Below, piece by piece: positions 28,450-37,866 of a stretch of DNA of 64,000 nucleotides. The stretch covers positions 4,225,001 through 4,289,000 of the forward strand of contig NZ_CP146986.1 of assembly GCF_037126175.1 (NCBI RefSeq), in the 5' to 3' direction. The notes beneath the pieces were generated by a model. The model saw only the letters and a program-made list of their open reading frames with translations, was not told the origin of the DNA and did no database searches. Position 1 is the first letter of the stretch. Each line of letters opens with the position of its first letter. Position numbers and translations under genes: made by a program. Source of the stretch: Pseudomonas sp. RSB 5.4 (GTDB lineage Bacteria > Pseudomonadota > Gammaproteobacteria > Pseudomonadales > Pseudomonadaceae).

Positions 28450-29442
28450 ATGGCCAAACGGGCACTATCTAGTCAATTTGTTACAGTTTGTGTGTCAGCG
28501 ATAATTTCTTTCTCCGCTCAAGCCGCCGACCTCACGGTGGGTTATCAAACCGGTATCGACCCGAGCAAAGTCCCTCAGGCCGACGGTACTTACGAAACAA
28601 CCATCGGCCAGAAGATCGACTGGCGACGCTTCAATAGTGGCCCGGAAGTTGTGACAGCCATTGCATCGGGCGATGTGCAGATCGGCAATCTCGGCTCCAG
28701 CCCTTTGGCAGCGGCCGCCTCACGCAATCTGCCGATCGTCGCATTCATTGTTTCAGCCCAAATCAATGCCGCCGAGGCCTTGGTGGTGCGTAATGGCAGC
28801 GGCATCAATAGCCCGCAGGACCTGGTCGGCAAGACCATCGCCACGCCCTTCGTTTCCACGTCCCATTACAGCCTGCTCGGCGCACTCAAGCACTGGGGCC
28901 TGGACACCTCGAAAGTCAAAGTGGTGAACCTGCAACCGGCGGAAATCGCTGCGGCATGGAAGCGTGGCGACATCGACGGCGCATTTGTCTGGTCACCGGC
29001 ACTGGGCGAAATCCGCAAGACCGGCAAGACCCTGACCGATGCTGCACAAGTCGGCCAATGGGGCGCGCCGACGTTCGAAGTCTGGGTCGCACGCAAGGAC
29101 TACGCCGAGAAGCATCCTGAGGTGGTGGCCAAATTTGCCAAGGTCACTCTAGACGCGTTTGCCGATTACGCCAGCCATAAAGACAGCTGGACCGCCGAAT
29201 CCGAGCCGGTACAGAAAATCGCCAAATTGACCGGTGCCAACGCCGCCGATGTGCCGGAACTGCTCGCCGGTTCGGCGTTCCCGGACGCCAAGGCGCAGCA
29301 ATCCACCGCGTTGCTGGACGGCGGCACGGCGAAGGCGATTGGTGAGACCGCGAAGTTTTTGAAGGAACAGGGCAAGGTTGAAACGGTGCTGCCGGACTAT
29401 TCGCCGTATGTCAGCGCGAAGTTTGTAACCGAAAACAATTGA
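28450..29442 (+). CDS. tauA: Taurine ABC transporter substrate-binding protein TauA (orphan)
   Basis: The 330-residue periplasmic protein has a signal peptide ending at ISFSAQA and the TauA opening ADLTVGYQTGIDPSKVPQAD. It also has WRRFNSGPEVVTAIASGDVQ and NLGSSPLAAAASRNLPI. It binds taurine for the TauBC transporter. Here, no tauB, tauC or tauD follows: the gene is succeeded by a large inverted repeat and then argA on the other strand. It must use transporter parts encoded elsewhere or be a survivor of a deletion. The start at 28450 gives the correct signal peptide. Confidence 0.9.
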   Translation: MAKRALSSQFVTVCVSAIISFSAQAADLTVGYQTGIDPSKVPQADGTYETTIGQKIDWRRFNSGPEVVTAIASGDVQIGNLGSSPLAAAASRNLPIVAFIVSAQINAAEALVVRNGSGINSPQDLVGKTIATPFVSTSHYSLLGALKHWGLDTSKVKVVNLQPAEIAAAWKRGDIDGAFVWSPALGEIRKTGKTLTDAAQVGQWGAPTFEVWVARKDYAEKHPEVVAKFAKVTLDAFADYASHKDSWTAESEPVQKIAKLTGANAADVPELLAGSAFPDAKAQQSTALLDGGTAKAIGETAKFLKEQGKVETVLPDYSPYVSAKFVTENN

Positions 29443-29446
29443 ATAG

Positions 29447-29548
29447 GTGGTGAGGGGATTCATCCCCGATGGACTGCGCAGCAGTCCCTGCTTTTGGTGA
29501 AGCGGGGGCCGCTGCGCGGCCCATCGGGGATGAATCCCCTCTCCACAA
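29447..29548. repeat. Large inverted repeat, second family
   Basis: Arms GAGGGGATTCATCCCCGATG and its mirror flank ACTGCGCAGCAGT. It is nearly identical to the units at 9122 and 33828. It separates convergent tauA and argA. Confidence 0.85.
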
Positions 29549-29565
29549 CAGTCCTTCGGTAATCG

Positions 29566-30864
29566 TCAGAGGGTCTTTTCGAAGATCTTCGAGTTGCGCT
29601 GATAGTTGTACAGCGACGCCCGCGCCGCCGGCAGGCGCTCGACGCTGCTAGGCTCGAAGCCACGCTCGCGGAACCAGTGCGCCGTGCGGGTGGTGAGGAC
29701 GAACAGGGTCTTCAACCCTTGCGCCCGGGCACGGGTCTCGATGCGCTCCAACAGCTCATCGCCGCGACCACCATGGCGATACTCCGGATTCACCGCCAGG
29801 CACGCCAGCTCACCGGCATCCGAATCGGCGATCTGATACAGCGCCGCACAGGCGATGATCATCCCTTCACGCTCGACCACGCTGAACTGCTCGATCTCGC
29901 GCTCCAGCACTTCGCGTGAACGACGCACCAGAATCCCCTGCTCTTCCAGCGGACTGATCAGGTCGAGCAGACCGCCGACGTCTTCAATCGCCGCCTCGCG
30001 CACCAGCTCGAATTGCTCCTGGGCCACCAGCGTACCGCCACCGTCACGGGTGAACAGTTCGGTCAGCAGCGCACCGTCCTCGGCATAACTGACGATATGG
30101 CTGCGCGCCACGCCGCCACGGCAGGCTTCGGCGGCGGCATCCAGCAATTCCGCCTGATAGTTATTGCCCAGACGTTGCAAATGCGCCGGCACCTGCTGCG
30201 GACGCAGTTCGCGCACCAGCCTGCCGTTCTCGTCGATCAGACCGAGGTCGGCGCCGAACAGCAGCAGCTTGTCGGCACCGAGGTCGATGGCGGCACGGGT
30301 GGCGACGTCTTCGCAGGCCAGATTGAAAATCTCACCGGTCGGCGAATAACCCAACGGCGATAGCAGCACGATCGAACGCTCGTCCAACAGACGGTTGATA
30401 CCTTTGCGATCGACCCGGCGCACTTCGCCGGTGTGGTGATAGTCGACGCCTTCGAGCACGCCGATCGGCCGCGCGGTCACCAGGTTGCCGCTGGCCACCC
30501 GCAAGCGCGAACCCTGCATCGGTGATGAAGCCATGTCCATCGACAGCCGCGCTTCGATGGCGATGCGCAACTGGCCGACCGCGTCGATCACACATTCCAG
30601 CGTCGCCGCGTCGGTGATGCGCATGCCGTGATGGTAGTGCGGGGTCAGGCCGCGGGCGGCGAGGCGGGTTTCAATCTGCGGGCGCGAACCGTGGACCAGC
30701 ACCAGGCGCACGCCGAGGCTGTGCAACAGCACCAGGTCGTGGACGATATTGCCGAAGTTCGGATGCTCCACGCCGTCGCCGGGCAGCATGACGACGAAGG
30801 TGCAGTCGCGGTGGGCATTGATGTAAGGGGACGCGTGACGAAGCCAATTAACGTATTCGGGCAT
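29566..30864 (-). CDS. argA: N-acetylglutamate synthase ArgA
   Basis: The 432-residue enzyme makes N-acetylglutamate, the first step of arginine biosynthesis. An N-terminal amino-acid-kinase-like regulatory domain (FVVMLPGDGVEHPNFGNIVH; LVLVHGSRPQIETRL) is followed by a C-terminal GNAT domain (ACLAVNPEYRHGGRGDELLE). The length is typical of the ArgA type. It lies downstream of argE on the same strand, with a REPIN between them, so partial co-transcription is possible. Confidence 0.94.
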   Translation of the reverse strand: MPEYVNWLRHASPYINAHRDCTFVVMLPGDGVEHPNFGNIVHDLVLLHSLGVRLVLVHGSRPQIETRLAARGLTPHYHHGMRITDAATLECVIDAVGQLRIAIEARLSMDMASSPMQGSRLRVASGNLVTARPIGVLEGVDYHHTGEVRRVDRKGINRLLDERSIVLLSPLGYSPTGEIFNLACEDVATRAAIDLGADKLLLFGADLGLIDENGRLVRELRPQQVPAHLQRLGNNYQAELLDAAAEACRGGVARSHIVSYAEDGALLTELFTRDGGGTLVAQEQFELVREAAIEDVGGLLDLISPLEEQGILVRRSREVLEREIEQFSVVEREGMIIACAALYQIADSDAGELACLAVNPEYRHGGRGDELLERIETRARAQGLKTLFVLTTRTAHWFRERGFEPSSVERLPAARASLYNYQRNSKIFEKTL

Positions 30865-31030
30865 GAACCTGGGCCTGTAATAAATAGCAGCCGGAAAAAG
30901 GGCGAAACGGAAAACGCACAGCGGGCTGATGGTTATCGTCGGAACAGGCTTGGCGACACGCGCGCTCTCCTCATGAATACGGGTTGGGGTGCTGGCAATT
31001 TACAGCGTTTGGTCAGACAAAACACAATCC

Positions 31031-31121
31031 CTGTGGGAGCGAGCTTGCTCGCGAAAGCGGTGTATCAGATACATCAATGTCGACTGACCCGACGCCTTCG
31101 CGAGCAAGCTCGCTCCCACAT
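31031..31121. repeat. REPIN
   Basis: Inverted pair of REP units of the GGGAGCGAGCTTGCTCGCGA variant between argE and argA. Confidence 0.85.
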
Positions 31122-31135
31122 CGACATTGTTCAAT

Positions 31136-32293
31136 TCATAGAACTTTGTCCGGGCTCAGGCAGTAATGTTCAATCAACTGCCGCAATAGATGCACGGTAG
31201 GCTGCAAACGTGACATTTCAAGGTATTCGCCGGGCTGGTGCGCACAGGCTATGTCGCCGGGGCCGAGCACGATGGTTTCGCAACCCAGGCGCTGAAGATA
31301 AGGCGCTTCGGTGCCGAACGCTACTGCTTCGGCACTGTGACCGGTGAGCTTTTCGGCGATGCGCACCAATTCGGTGTCTGCGGCCTGCTCGAATGGCGGC
31401 ACTTCCGGGAACAACGGCTTGTAATCGATCTTCACCTGATGCCGCTCGGCCACCGGATTGAGCTTGCGCAGGATTTCCGCACGCAGGACATTGGGGTCCA
31501 TGCCCGGCAGCGGACGCAGGTCGAACTCCAGTGAACACTGGCCGCAAATGCGATTCGGGTTGTCGCCGCCATGAATACAGCCGAAGTTCATGGTCGGTTG
31601 CGGCACGCTGAACTGCGGGTTGTTGAATTCACGCTGCCACAACAGACGCAAACCGCGCAGTTCGCCGATGGCATCGTGCATCGCTTCGAGGGCGCTGTGG
31701 CCCAAGCGAGGATCCGACGAATGGCCGCTCTGCCCGAGGATATCGATGCGCTCCATCATCACACCTTTATGCAGGCGGATCGGTTTGAGCCCGGTCGGCT
31801 CGCCGATCACCGCTGCACGGCCCAGCGGCTTGCCGGCCTCGGCCAGTGCCCGGGCACCGGACATCGAGCTTTCTTCATCGCAGGTGGCGAGGATCAGCAA
31901 AGGTTGCTTGAACGGTTGGTCGAGCAGCGGCTGCACGGCCTCGATGATCAGCGCGAAAAAACCCTTCATGTCGCAACTGCCCAGCCCGACCCAGCGGCCG
32001 TCGACCTCGGTGAGTTTCAGCGGATCGGTCTGCCACAGCGCATCGTCATAAGGAACGGTATCGCTATGCCCGGCCAGTACCAAGCCACCGGGGCCGCTGC
32101 CGAAACTGGCGAGCAGGTTGAATTTACCGGGGCTGACCTGCTGGATATCGCAGTTGAAGCCCAGATCACCCAGCCAGCCGGCAAGCAAATCGATCACCGC
32201 CCGGTTGGACTGATCCAGGCTCGGTTGGGTGCAACTGACCGACGGTGCGGCGATCAGTGCAGCGAACTGGTCTTGCATGGATGGCAAAGGCAT
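31136..32293 (-). CDS. argE: Acetylornithine deacetylase ArgE
   Basis: This 385-residue M20-family metallo-hydrolase removes the acetyl group from N-acetylornithine. The metal-binding residues lie in VLAGHSDTVPYDD, GSCDMKGFFAL and TCDEESSMSGAR. The start at 32293 (MPLPSMQDQF) follows GTTGGAGTC; the codon at 32305 has no site. It is divergent from the CYTH/CHAD gene. Confidence 0.93.
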   Translation of the reverse strand: MPLPSMQDQFAALIAAPSVSCTQPSLDQSNRAVIDLLAGWLGDLGFNCDIQQVSPGKFNLLASFGSGPGGLVLAGHSDTVPYDDALWQTDPLKLTEVDGRWVGLGSCDMKGFFALIIEAVQPLLDQPFKQPLLILATCDEESSMSGARALAEAGKPLGRAAVIGEPTGLKPIRLHKGVMMERIDILGQSGHSSDPRLGHSALEAMHDAIGELRGLRLLWQREFNNPQFSVPQPTMNFGCIHGGDNPNRICGQCSLEFDLRPLPGMDPNVLRAEILRKLNPVAERHQVKIDYKPLFPEVPPFEQAADTELVRIAEKLTGHSAEAVAFGTEAPYLQRLGCETIVLGPGDIACAHQPGEYLEMSRLQPTVHLLRQLIEHYCLSPDKVL

Positions 32294-32449
32294 CGCTGAC
32301 TCCAACTCCCGATTTGAAGTCCATCATAGAGCCATCCGGCGCTCGGAATAAACCGCCGCAGGGCGTAGGAAGTTTGAGTCCTGTACACTGCACGGCCTTG
32401 GCAGCCACACATTCCCCCGGCTGCGCTCCCGATCCTGGATTTTCCGGCC

Positions 32450-33820
32450 ATGCAGAAAGAAACCGAAATCAAACTCCGCGTCAGCCGCGAAACCCTCGCT
32501 GCCCTGCGCGAGCACCCGCTACTGAAGAAACGCAACAAAAATGGCTGGGAACGCCGTGAGTTAATGAACCAGTACTTCGACACCCCCGAGCGCGATCTGG
32601 CTCAAGCCAAAGTCGCCCTGCGCCTGCGCAAGGACGGTGACGAAGTGATTCAGACCCTCAAGACCCGTGGTCAGAGTGTTGCCGGTCTGTCCGAGCGTAA
32701 CGAGTACGACTGGAAGTTGCCCAAAGCCAAGCTCGACGTGAAGAAACTCGACGGCGAATGCTGGCCCGAGTCGCTGGCCGAGCTGGACAAGAAAACCCTG
32801 AAGCCGATCTTCACCACCGATTTCGTCCGCGAGCGCGCGGAAATCGCCTGGGGCCGCGGCAAGGCCAAAGTGGTTATTGAAGCCGCGCTGGACCTCGGTC
32901 ACGTGGTGGTCGGCAAACAGAAAGAAGAAATCTGTGAGCTGGAACTGGAACTGCGCGAAGGCGAGCCTGCCGCGCTGCTGGAACTGGCCGCCGAACTGGC
33001 CGAGACCCTGGCCCTGATGCCGTGCGACATCAGCAAGGCCGAGCGCGGCTACCGTCTGTACGACGCCAACAGCTACTCGCTGAGCCTGGCGGCGCCGCAA
33101 CTGACTCCGGAAACCCAACTCGACGACGCCTTCGCCGCGCTGGGCTGGCACTTGCTCGGCAGCAGCCAGCGTCTGGCTGAACAGTATCGTTTCAACGGCC
33201 ACTGGCGCCTGCTGCAGGACTGGGTCGAGAACCTTGCGGAAATGCGCGCCCTGCTCAGCAGCCTCGGCCAGGCCGCACCGCGTCCGGCCACTCACGACCT
33301 GCGCGTGGCGCTGGACGCATTGCTCGAAGACTGGCGCCCGCTGGTTCAGGTCGGCATCGAAGACGAAGACGTGCGCAAAGCGGCGCCGGAACAGTTCCTT
33401 GAGGAGCTGGAAGACCCGCGTTGGGGCCTGTTCTCGCTGACTGCGTCGCGCTGGTTGCTGGCCCGCACCTGGACCGCCGAGCGCAACACCCGCGGCAACC
33501 GCCAGGGCGCCGCGCAACTGCACAGCTGGCTGCCGCGCCTGCTCGGCGAAGAAGCCACGTCCCTGCAATTGCAGCGCTATCAGCAGCAACCGGAAGATTT
33601 GGCCGAGCAACTGCCGCGCATCGAACGCATCCAGGTCTGGCTGCACCATGCGCGTAACGTGCTGGAGATCGCGGAAATGGATCGCCTGTACGGCGAGCTG
33701 AACAAACTGGCGCAACTGGCCAACGAACCGACCATCACTGACGAACTGCTCGATGCGCGCAAGCAGCAGGCGATTGCGGTTTACCAGAATCGTGCGTGGA
33801 AAATGCTGCTGCGCATGTGA
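32450..33820 (+). CDS. Inorganic triphosphatase (CYTH + CHAD domains)
   Basis: The 456-residue protein starts with a CYTH domain whose ExExK metal motif is E4-T-E6-I-K8. It continues with MNQYFDTPERDLAQAKVALR and VIQTLKTRG. From about residue 210 an all-helical CHAD domain rich in Arg and Glu follows (ATHDLRVALDALLEDW, LHHARNVLEIAEM). YgiF-type relatives hydrolyse inorganic triphosphate; CHAD domains bind polyphosphate. It stands alone between argE and an inverted repeat. Confidence 0.88.
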   Translation: MQKETEIKLRVSRETLAALREHPLLKKRNKNGWERRELMNQYFDTPERDLAQAKVALRLRKDGDEVIQTLKTRGQSVAGLSERNEYDWKLPKAKLDVKKLDGECWPESLAELDKKTLKPIFTTDFVRERAEIAWGRGKAKVVIEAALDLGHVVVGKQKEEICELELELREGEPAALLELAAELAETLALMPCDISKAERGYRLYDANSYSLSLAAPQLTPETQLDDAFAALGWHLLGSSQRLAEQYRFNGHWRLLQDWVENLAEMRALLSSLGQAAPRPATHDLRVALDALLEDWRPLVQVGIEDEDVRKAAPEQFLEELEDPRWGLFSLTASRWLLARTWTAERNTRGNRQGAAQLHSWLPRLLGEEATSLQLQRYQQQPEDLAEQLPRIERIQVWLHHARNVLEIAEMDRLYGELNKLAQLANEPTITDELLDARKQQAIAVYQNRAWKMLLRM

Positions 33821-33827
33821 TGACTGT

Positions 33828-33928
33828 GTGGTGAGGGGATTCATCCCCGATGGACTGCGCAGCAGTCCCTGCTTTCGACTAAAGCGGGGCCGCTTCGCGA
33901 CCCATCGGGGATAAATCCCCTCGCCACA
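33828..33928. repeat. Large inverted repeat, second family
   Basis: Third near-copy of the GAGGGGATTCATCCCCGATG ... GGGGATAAATCCCCTC palindrome, between two convergent genes. Confidence 0.85.
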
Positions 33929-33941
33929 GAGGCCATCCGTG

Positions 33942-34406
33942 CTAGACCGGGAGGCTGGTCGTCGACTTGATCTCCGACAACGCCACAATCGAGTTCACTT
34001 CCTGAATCCCCGGCACCAGCGACAGCTTCTCGAAGAAAAACCGCTCATACGCCTCGATGTCCGCCGCGACAATCCGCAATAGAAAATCCACCGCGCCCAT
34101 CAGCACATAACACTCCAGCACTTCCGGAAAACCGCGAATCGCCTCGGTGAATTCGGTGAAGTTCGAACGCCCGTGGGCGTTGAGTTTGATCTCGGCGAAG
34201 ATCTGCGTGTTCAGGCCGATCTTCTTGCGATCAAGCAAGGTCACCTGGCCGCGAATGATCCCCTCCTCCTTCATCCGCTGAATCCGCCGCCAGCACGGCG
34301 ATTGCGACAGGCCCACCTGCTCGGCGATCTGCGCGCTGGACAGTGACGCGTCCTCTTGCAACAGGGCGAGAATCCGCCGGTCGTAGCTGTCCAGCTCGCT
34401 ATGCAT
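33942..34406 (-). CDS. Lrp/AsnC-family transcriptional regulator
   Basis: The 154-residue protein has an N-terminal winged helix (DSYDRRILALLQEDASLSSA; AEQVGLSQSPCWRRIQRM) and a C-terminal RAM/ACT-like ligand domain (ECYVLMGAVDFLLRIVA). Such regulators sense amino acids and form octamers. It is divergent from the small gene at 34533, which may be its target. Confidence 0.92.
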   Translation of the reverse strand: MHSELDSYDRRILALLQEDASLSSAQIAEQVGLSQSPCWRRIQRMKEEGIIRGQVTLLDRKKIGLNTQIFAEIKLNAHGRSNFTEFTEAIRGFPEVLECYVLMGAVDFLLRIVAADIEAYERFFFEKLSLVPGIQEVNSIVALSEIKSTTSLPV

Positions 34407-34532
34407 AACTAATCCTCAAAATAATCATTTTGCGAATCGTTTCAGTCGAGCAATTCGCGAATCCGCTCATCTTAGACAAGAAATGCCCGACACCGAATGT
34501 AAAAATTCCTCCACTGACTCTGGAGACCGGAC

Positions 34533-34871
34533 ATGCCTCACCTCGAAGCCGTGAATACCCCTGCGCCCCGCGCCGATGTGTGGAACGTCAACAACGCCCA
34601 CTGTTGTGCGAGTTATCAACTGCTCGCCGAAGCCGAGCCGGATCTGCTGGTGCGGGTGCTGAACCTGTTCGCGCTGCAGTTCCTCACGCCGCAGCAGGTC
34701 CACGTCGAACGGCTCGACGATCTGCTGTCGATCGACATCGTCATCGACGGGCTGAGCTGGCATCGCGCGCAGGTGATTGCGGAAAAACTTCGTAACCTGA
34801 TCAGCGTCTGCTCGGTGAACCTGCAAAACGCCGACACGGCGTGGGCTGCGCCGGCCCACGCGGCCGGCTGA
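34533..34871 (+). CDS. Small hypothetical protein, possible ACT-like domain
   Basis: This 112-residue protein is not firmly recognised. The segment LLVRVLNLFALQFLTPQQVH followed by VERLDDLLSIDIVIDG and AQVIAEKLRNLISVCSVNLQ has the beta-alpha-beta pattern of ACT domains (as in acetolactate synthase small subunits). GGAG precedes the start. It is divergent from the Lrp-type gene, and an amino-acid-binding role would fit that neighbour. No other domain is present. Confidence 0.65.
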   Translation: MPHLEAVNTPAPRADVWNVNNAHCCASYQLLAEAEPDLLVRVLNLFALQFLTPQQVHVERLDDLLSIDIVIDGLSWHRAQVIAEKLRNLISVCSVNLQNADTAWAAPAHAAG

Positions 34872-34961
34872 CAAATCCGGCAACGGCTTTGTCGGGTAGT
34901 GGCCCAACAGTCTGCGGGGCCACGACTATCCTTTGCGCACAGTCGTTCAAAAGGAGCCCGC

Positions 34962-36746
34962 ATGTCCGTTCAACTCGCCACTCAGGACCGCTGGCTGGAT
35001 CTCAACGATGTGTTGCGTGAACTGGTCGCCCAGGGCTTTATCAGCCAGGATTCGGCGGAGCAGGCACTAAACGCCCGGCGCCGCCACGCGACCCACGGCC
35101 AGCACCATCCGCTGGAATTCATCGCCAGCCAGCAACTGGATGATCTCAGTCGTCCAGGTAAACATCTGGATCTGGAAAGCCTGACCCTGTGGCTGGCGCA
35201 ACAGGCCGGCCAGCCGTACATGCGCATCGACCCGTTGAAGATCAACGTCGCCGCCATCACCCCACTGATGTCCTACGCCTTTGCCCAGCGCCACAAGATT
35301 CTCGCGGTAGCGGTCGACCGCGACGCGGTGGTCGTGGCCAGCGCCCAGCCCTACGTCACCGGTTGGGAGGCTGACCTGACCCACGTGCTGAAGCTGCCGA
35401 TCAAACGGGTCGTCGCCAACCCGGCGGATATCCAGCGCTTCAGCGTCGAGTTCTTTCGCCTCGCCAAATCGGTCAGCGGCGCCAGCACTGCCGACGCGCA
35501 GAGCGGCAACCTCGGCAACTTCGAACAACTGCTCAACCTCGGCGCCAGCGATCAGGAGCCGGACGCCAACGACGCGCACATCGTCAATATCGTCGACTGG
35601 CTGTTCCAGTACGCCTTCCAGCAGCGCGCCAGTGATATCCATATCGAACCGCGCCGCGAACAGGGCACCGTGCGTTTCCGCATCGATGGCGTGCTGCACA
35701 ACGTCTATCAATTTCCGCCGCAGGTGACCATGGCCATTGTCAGCCGCCTGAAAAGCCTCGGGCGGATGAACGTCGCCGAGAAGCGCAAACCCCAGGACGG
35801 CCGGGTCAAGACCAAGACCCCGGACGGTGGCGAGGTGGAGCTGCGGCTCTCAACGTTGCCCACCGCGTTTGGCGAAAAAATGGTCATGCGGATTTTTGAC
35901 CCGGAAGTGCTGCTCAAGGACTTCGATCAGCTTGGCTTTTCCGCCGACGACCTGCGCCGCTGGCAGGACATGACCCGCCAGCCCAACGGCATCATTCTGG
36001 TCACCGGGCCAACCGGTTCGGGCAAGACCACCACGCTCTACACCACGCTGAAGAAACTGGCGACGCCGGAGATCAACCTCTGCACCATCGAAGACCCGAT
36101 CGAAATGGTCGAGCCGGCGTTCAACCAGATGCAGGTCCAGCACAACATCGACCTGAGTTTCGCCGCCGGGGTACGCGCGCTGATGCGGCAAGACCCGGAC
36201 ATCATCATGATCGGCGAGATTCGCGACCTGGAAACCGCGGAAATGGCGATTCAGGCAGCACTCACCGGCCACCTGGTGCTGTCGACCCTGCACACCAACG
36301 ATGCCCCCAGCGCGATCAGCCGGCTATTGGAACTCGGCGTGCCGCACTATCTGATCAAGGCTACGGTGCTCGGGGTCATGGCCCAGCGTCTGGTGCGCAC
36401 GCTGTGCCCGCACTGCAAGGCGCCGCTGACGCTGGAAGAGGAAGACTGGCAAACCCTGACCCGGCCTTGGCAGGCGCCGCTGCCGGGCAATGCGCAACGC
36501 GCTATCGGTTGTCTGGAATGTCGCGACACCGGTTATCGCGGACGCGCCGGGGTCTACGAAATCATGCAATTGAGCGACAGCCTCAAGGCCTTCATCACCC
36601 CCGACGCCGACCTCACCGCGATCCGGCGGCAAGCCTTCAAGGAAGGCATGCGCAGCCTGCGCCTGTCGGGCGCACAAAAGGTTGCGGCGGGGCTGACCAC
36701 CATTGAGGAGGTGCTGCGGGTAACACCGCAGAGCGAACAGAAATAA
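34962..36746 (+). CDS. GspE/PilB-like secretion ATPase (orphan)
   Basis: The 594-residue ATPase has an N-terminal MshEN-type region (about residues 20-165), then the catalytic core. Walker A is GPTGSGKT at residues 349-356; Walker B lies in QDPDIIMIGEIRDLETAEMA; the His box is LSTLHTNDAPSAISRL. A zinc tetracysteine follows (CPHC and CLEC). It resembles type II secretion GspE and type IV pilus PilB, but no other secretion or pilus gene lies nearby. The start at 34962 follows AAGGAG at 34951-34956. In P. aeruginosa a similar lone ATPase gene lies at the same place near argE and gcv, as I remember. Confidence 0.9.
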   Translation: MSVQLATQDRWLDLNDVLRELVAQGFISQDSAEQALNARRRHATHGQHHPLEFIASQQLDDLSRPGKHLDLESLTLWLAQQAGQPYMRIDPLKINVAAITPLMSYAFAQRHKILAVAVDRDAVVVASAQPYVTGWEADLTHVLKLPIKRVVANPADIQRFSVEFFRLAKSVSGASTADAQSGNLGNFEQLLNLGASDQEPDANDAHIVNIVDWLFQYAFQQRASDIHIEPRREQGTVRFRIDGVLHNVYQFPPQVTMAIVSRLKSLGRMNVAEKRKPQDGRVKTKTPDGGEVELRLSTLPTAFGEKMVMRIFDPEVLLKDFDQLGFSADDLRRWQDMTRQPNGIILVTGPTGSGKTTTLYTTLKKLATPEINLCTIEDPIEMVEPAFNQMQVQHNIDLSFAAGVRALMRQDPDIIMIGEIRDLETAEMAIQAALTGHLVLSTLHTNDAPSAISRLLELGVPHYLIKATVLGVMAQRLVRTLCPHCKAPLTLEEEDWQTLTRPWQAPLPGNAQRAIGCLECRDTGYRGRAGVYEIMQLSDSLKAFITPDADLTAIRRQAFKEGMRSLRLSGAQKVAAGLTTIEEVLRVTPQSEQK

Positions 36747-36750
36747 CCGG

Positions 36751-37749
36751 CTACCAGTCGAGAACATCAATCTCGGCATTGGGTTTGATCCATAGCACCT
36801 GCCCATTTGGCACACGTTGCAGGATCGAGTGATTGGGCTTCATGGTCTCACCGGTGCGCACATTTTTCGCGGTATACGTCTGGCTCGACGTCATGCGCAA
36901 TGTATGCGGCTTGCCCTGGGCTGCGCGAGTGCCTCGGGGGTACCGCCAATCACCCAGCGCCATTGGATTGCGCAACTGACCACTCCAATGCAGAGGATTA
37001 CGCTGCTGATCGAGCTTCACGGTCGCGGTCATCAACTCAATGCCCTGAATCGAAACGGACTCCGATGCCTGCCAATAGCTGACACTGTATTCGTTGCCCT
37101 GCTTCTGCACTCGACTCTTGGCTGGCCAGGCCAAACCGGCGACTTTTGCACCGGCGACCAAGGTGCAGCCGTCAAACTGCCAGAGGTCGGGGCGCAACCG
37201 GGTTTCTTCGCTGAAGTTCACGGTCAGCAACGTGTCGCGGGCACAGGGCCAGCCATCAATTATCTGGTCACCGACGAGGCGCATCTCTCCGCTCGTCAGA
37301 TGATACATCTGCAGTGAAGAAACCCGCGCGCCCATGAGGGTTTGCGGCGCAGGAAACCGGGCAGTGTCCAGACTCGCCAGGCCATGGATCTGCGGCTGAC
37401 CGTTCGCGTCCAGTGGATCGATGGTCATCAGATGCAACCGGGTGCCCGCAGGCAATTTCAGACCCTCGACCTGAACCTCGTGCTTCAGTCTTAAATTGCG
37501 GGCAAGAGTGTCTGCGATGCTGCTGGTGATCTGGTTGATGGTCAAACCGACAACCGATAGACAAAGCAGCGCCAGCACACTCACTTTGCGTGGATGACGC
37601 AACAGTGCACGACGCCACGTCGGCACACACAGCATGATCACCAGCACTGTAAGCCCGATAAAGGCCGCCGTGCATACTGTCCACACCATCACGTACATCA
37701 GAACAATAAAAGCCAAGGCAGCGTCCATGCATGAAAAACCGGGGTGCAT
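36751..37749 (-). CDS. Hypothetical membrane protein
   Basis: I do not recognise this protein of up to 332 residues. Two hydrophobic segments lie near the N-terminus (about residues 10-40 and 55-75), followed by a soluble domain of about 250 residues, probably periplasmic, with many beta-type stretches and two cysteines (GWPCARDTLL and QFDGCTLVAG). The start could be 37749 or 37728 (MDAALAF). It is convergent with the GspE-like gene, only four bases from its stop. Base use is slightly less GC-rich than that of its neighbours. Confidence 0.65.
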   Translation of the reverse strand: MHPGFSCMDAALAFIVLMYVMVWTVCTAAFIGLTVLVIMLCVPTWRRALLRHPRKVSVLALLCLSVVGLTINQITSSIADTLARNLRLKHEVQVEGLKLPAGTRLHLMTIDPLDANGQPQIHGLASLDTARFPAPQTLMGARVSSLQMYHLTSGEMRLVGDQIIDGWPCARDTLLTVNFSEETRLRPDLWQFDGCTLVAGAKVAGLAWPAKSRVQKQGNEYSVSYWQASESVSIQGIELMTATVKLDQQRNPLHWSGQLRNPMALGDWRYPRGTRAAQGKPHTLRMTSSQTYTAKNVRTGETMKPNHSILQRVPNGQVLWIKPNAEIDVLDW

Positions 37750-37866
37750 GGTGCCAAACTACCTTGCGCACCTCCAGCTCAACAGCTCCATGACTGAGCA
37801 GTCATGGAACCGGATCGGGTAAATGATGATCCAACGCCTTAGATAACCCCCAGGAGTCACTCAATC

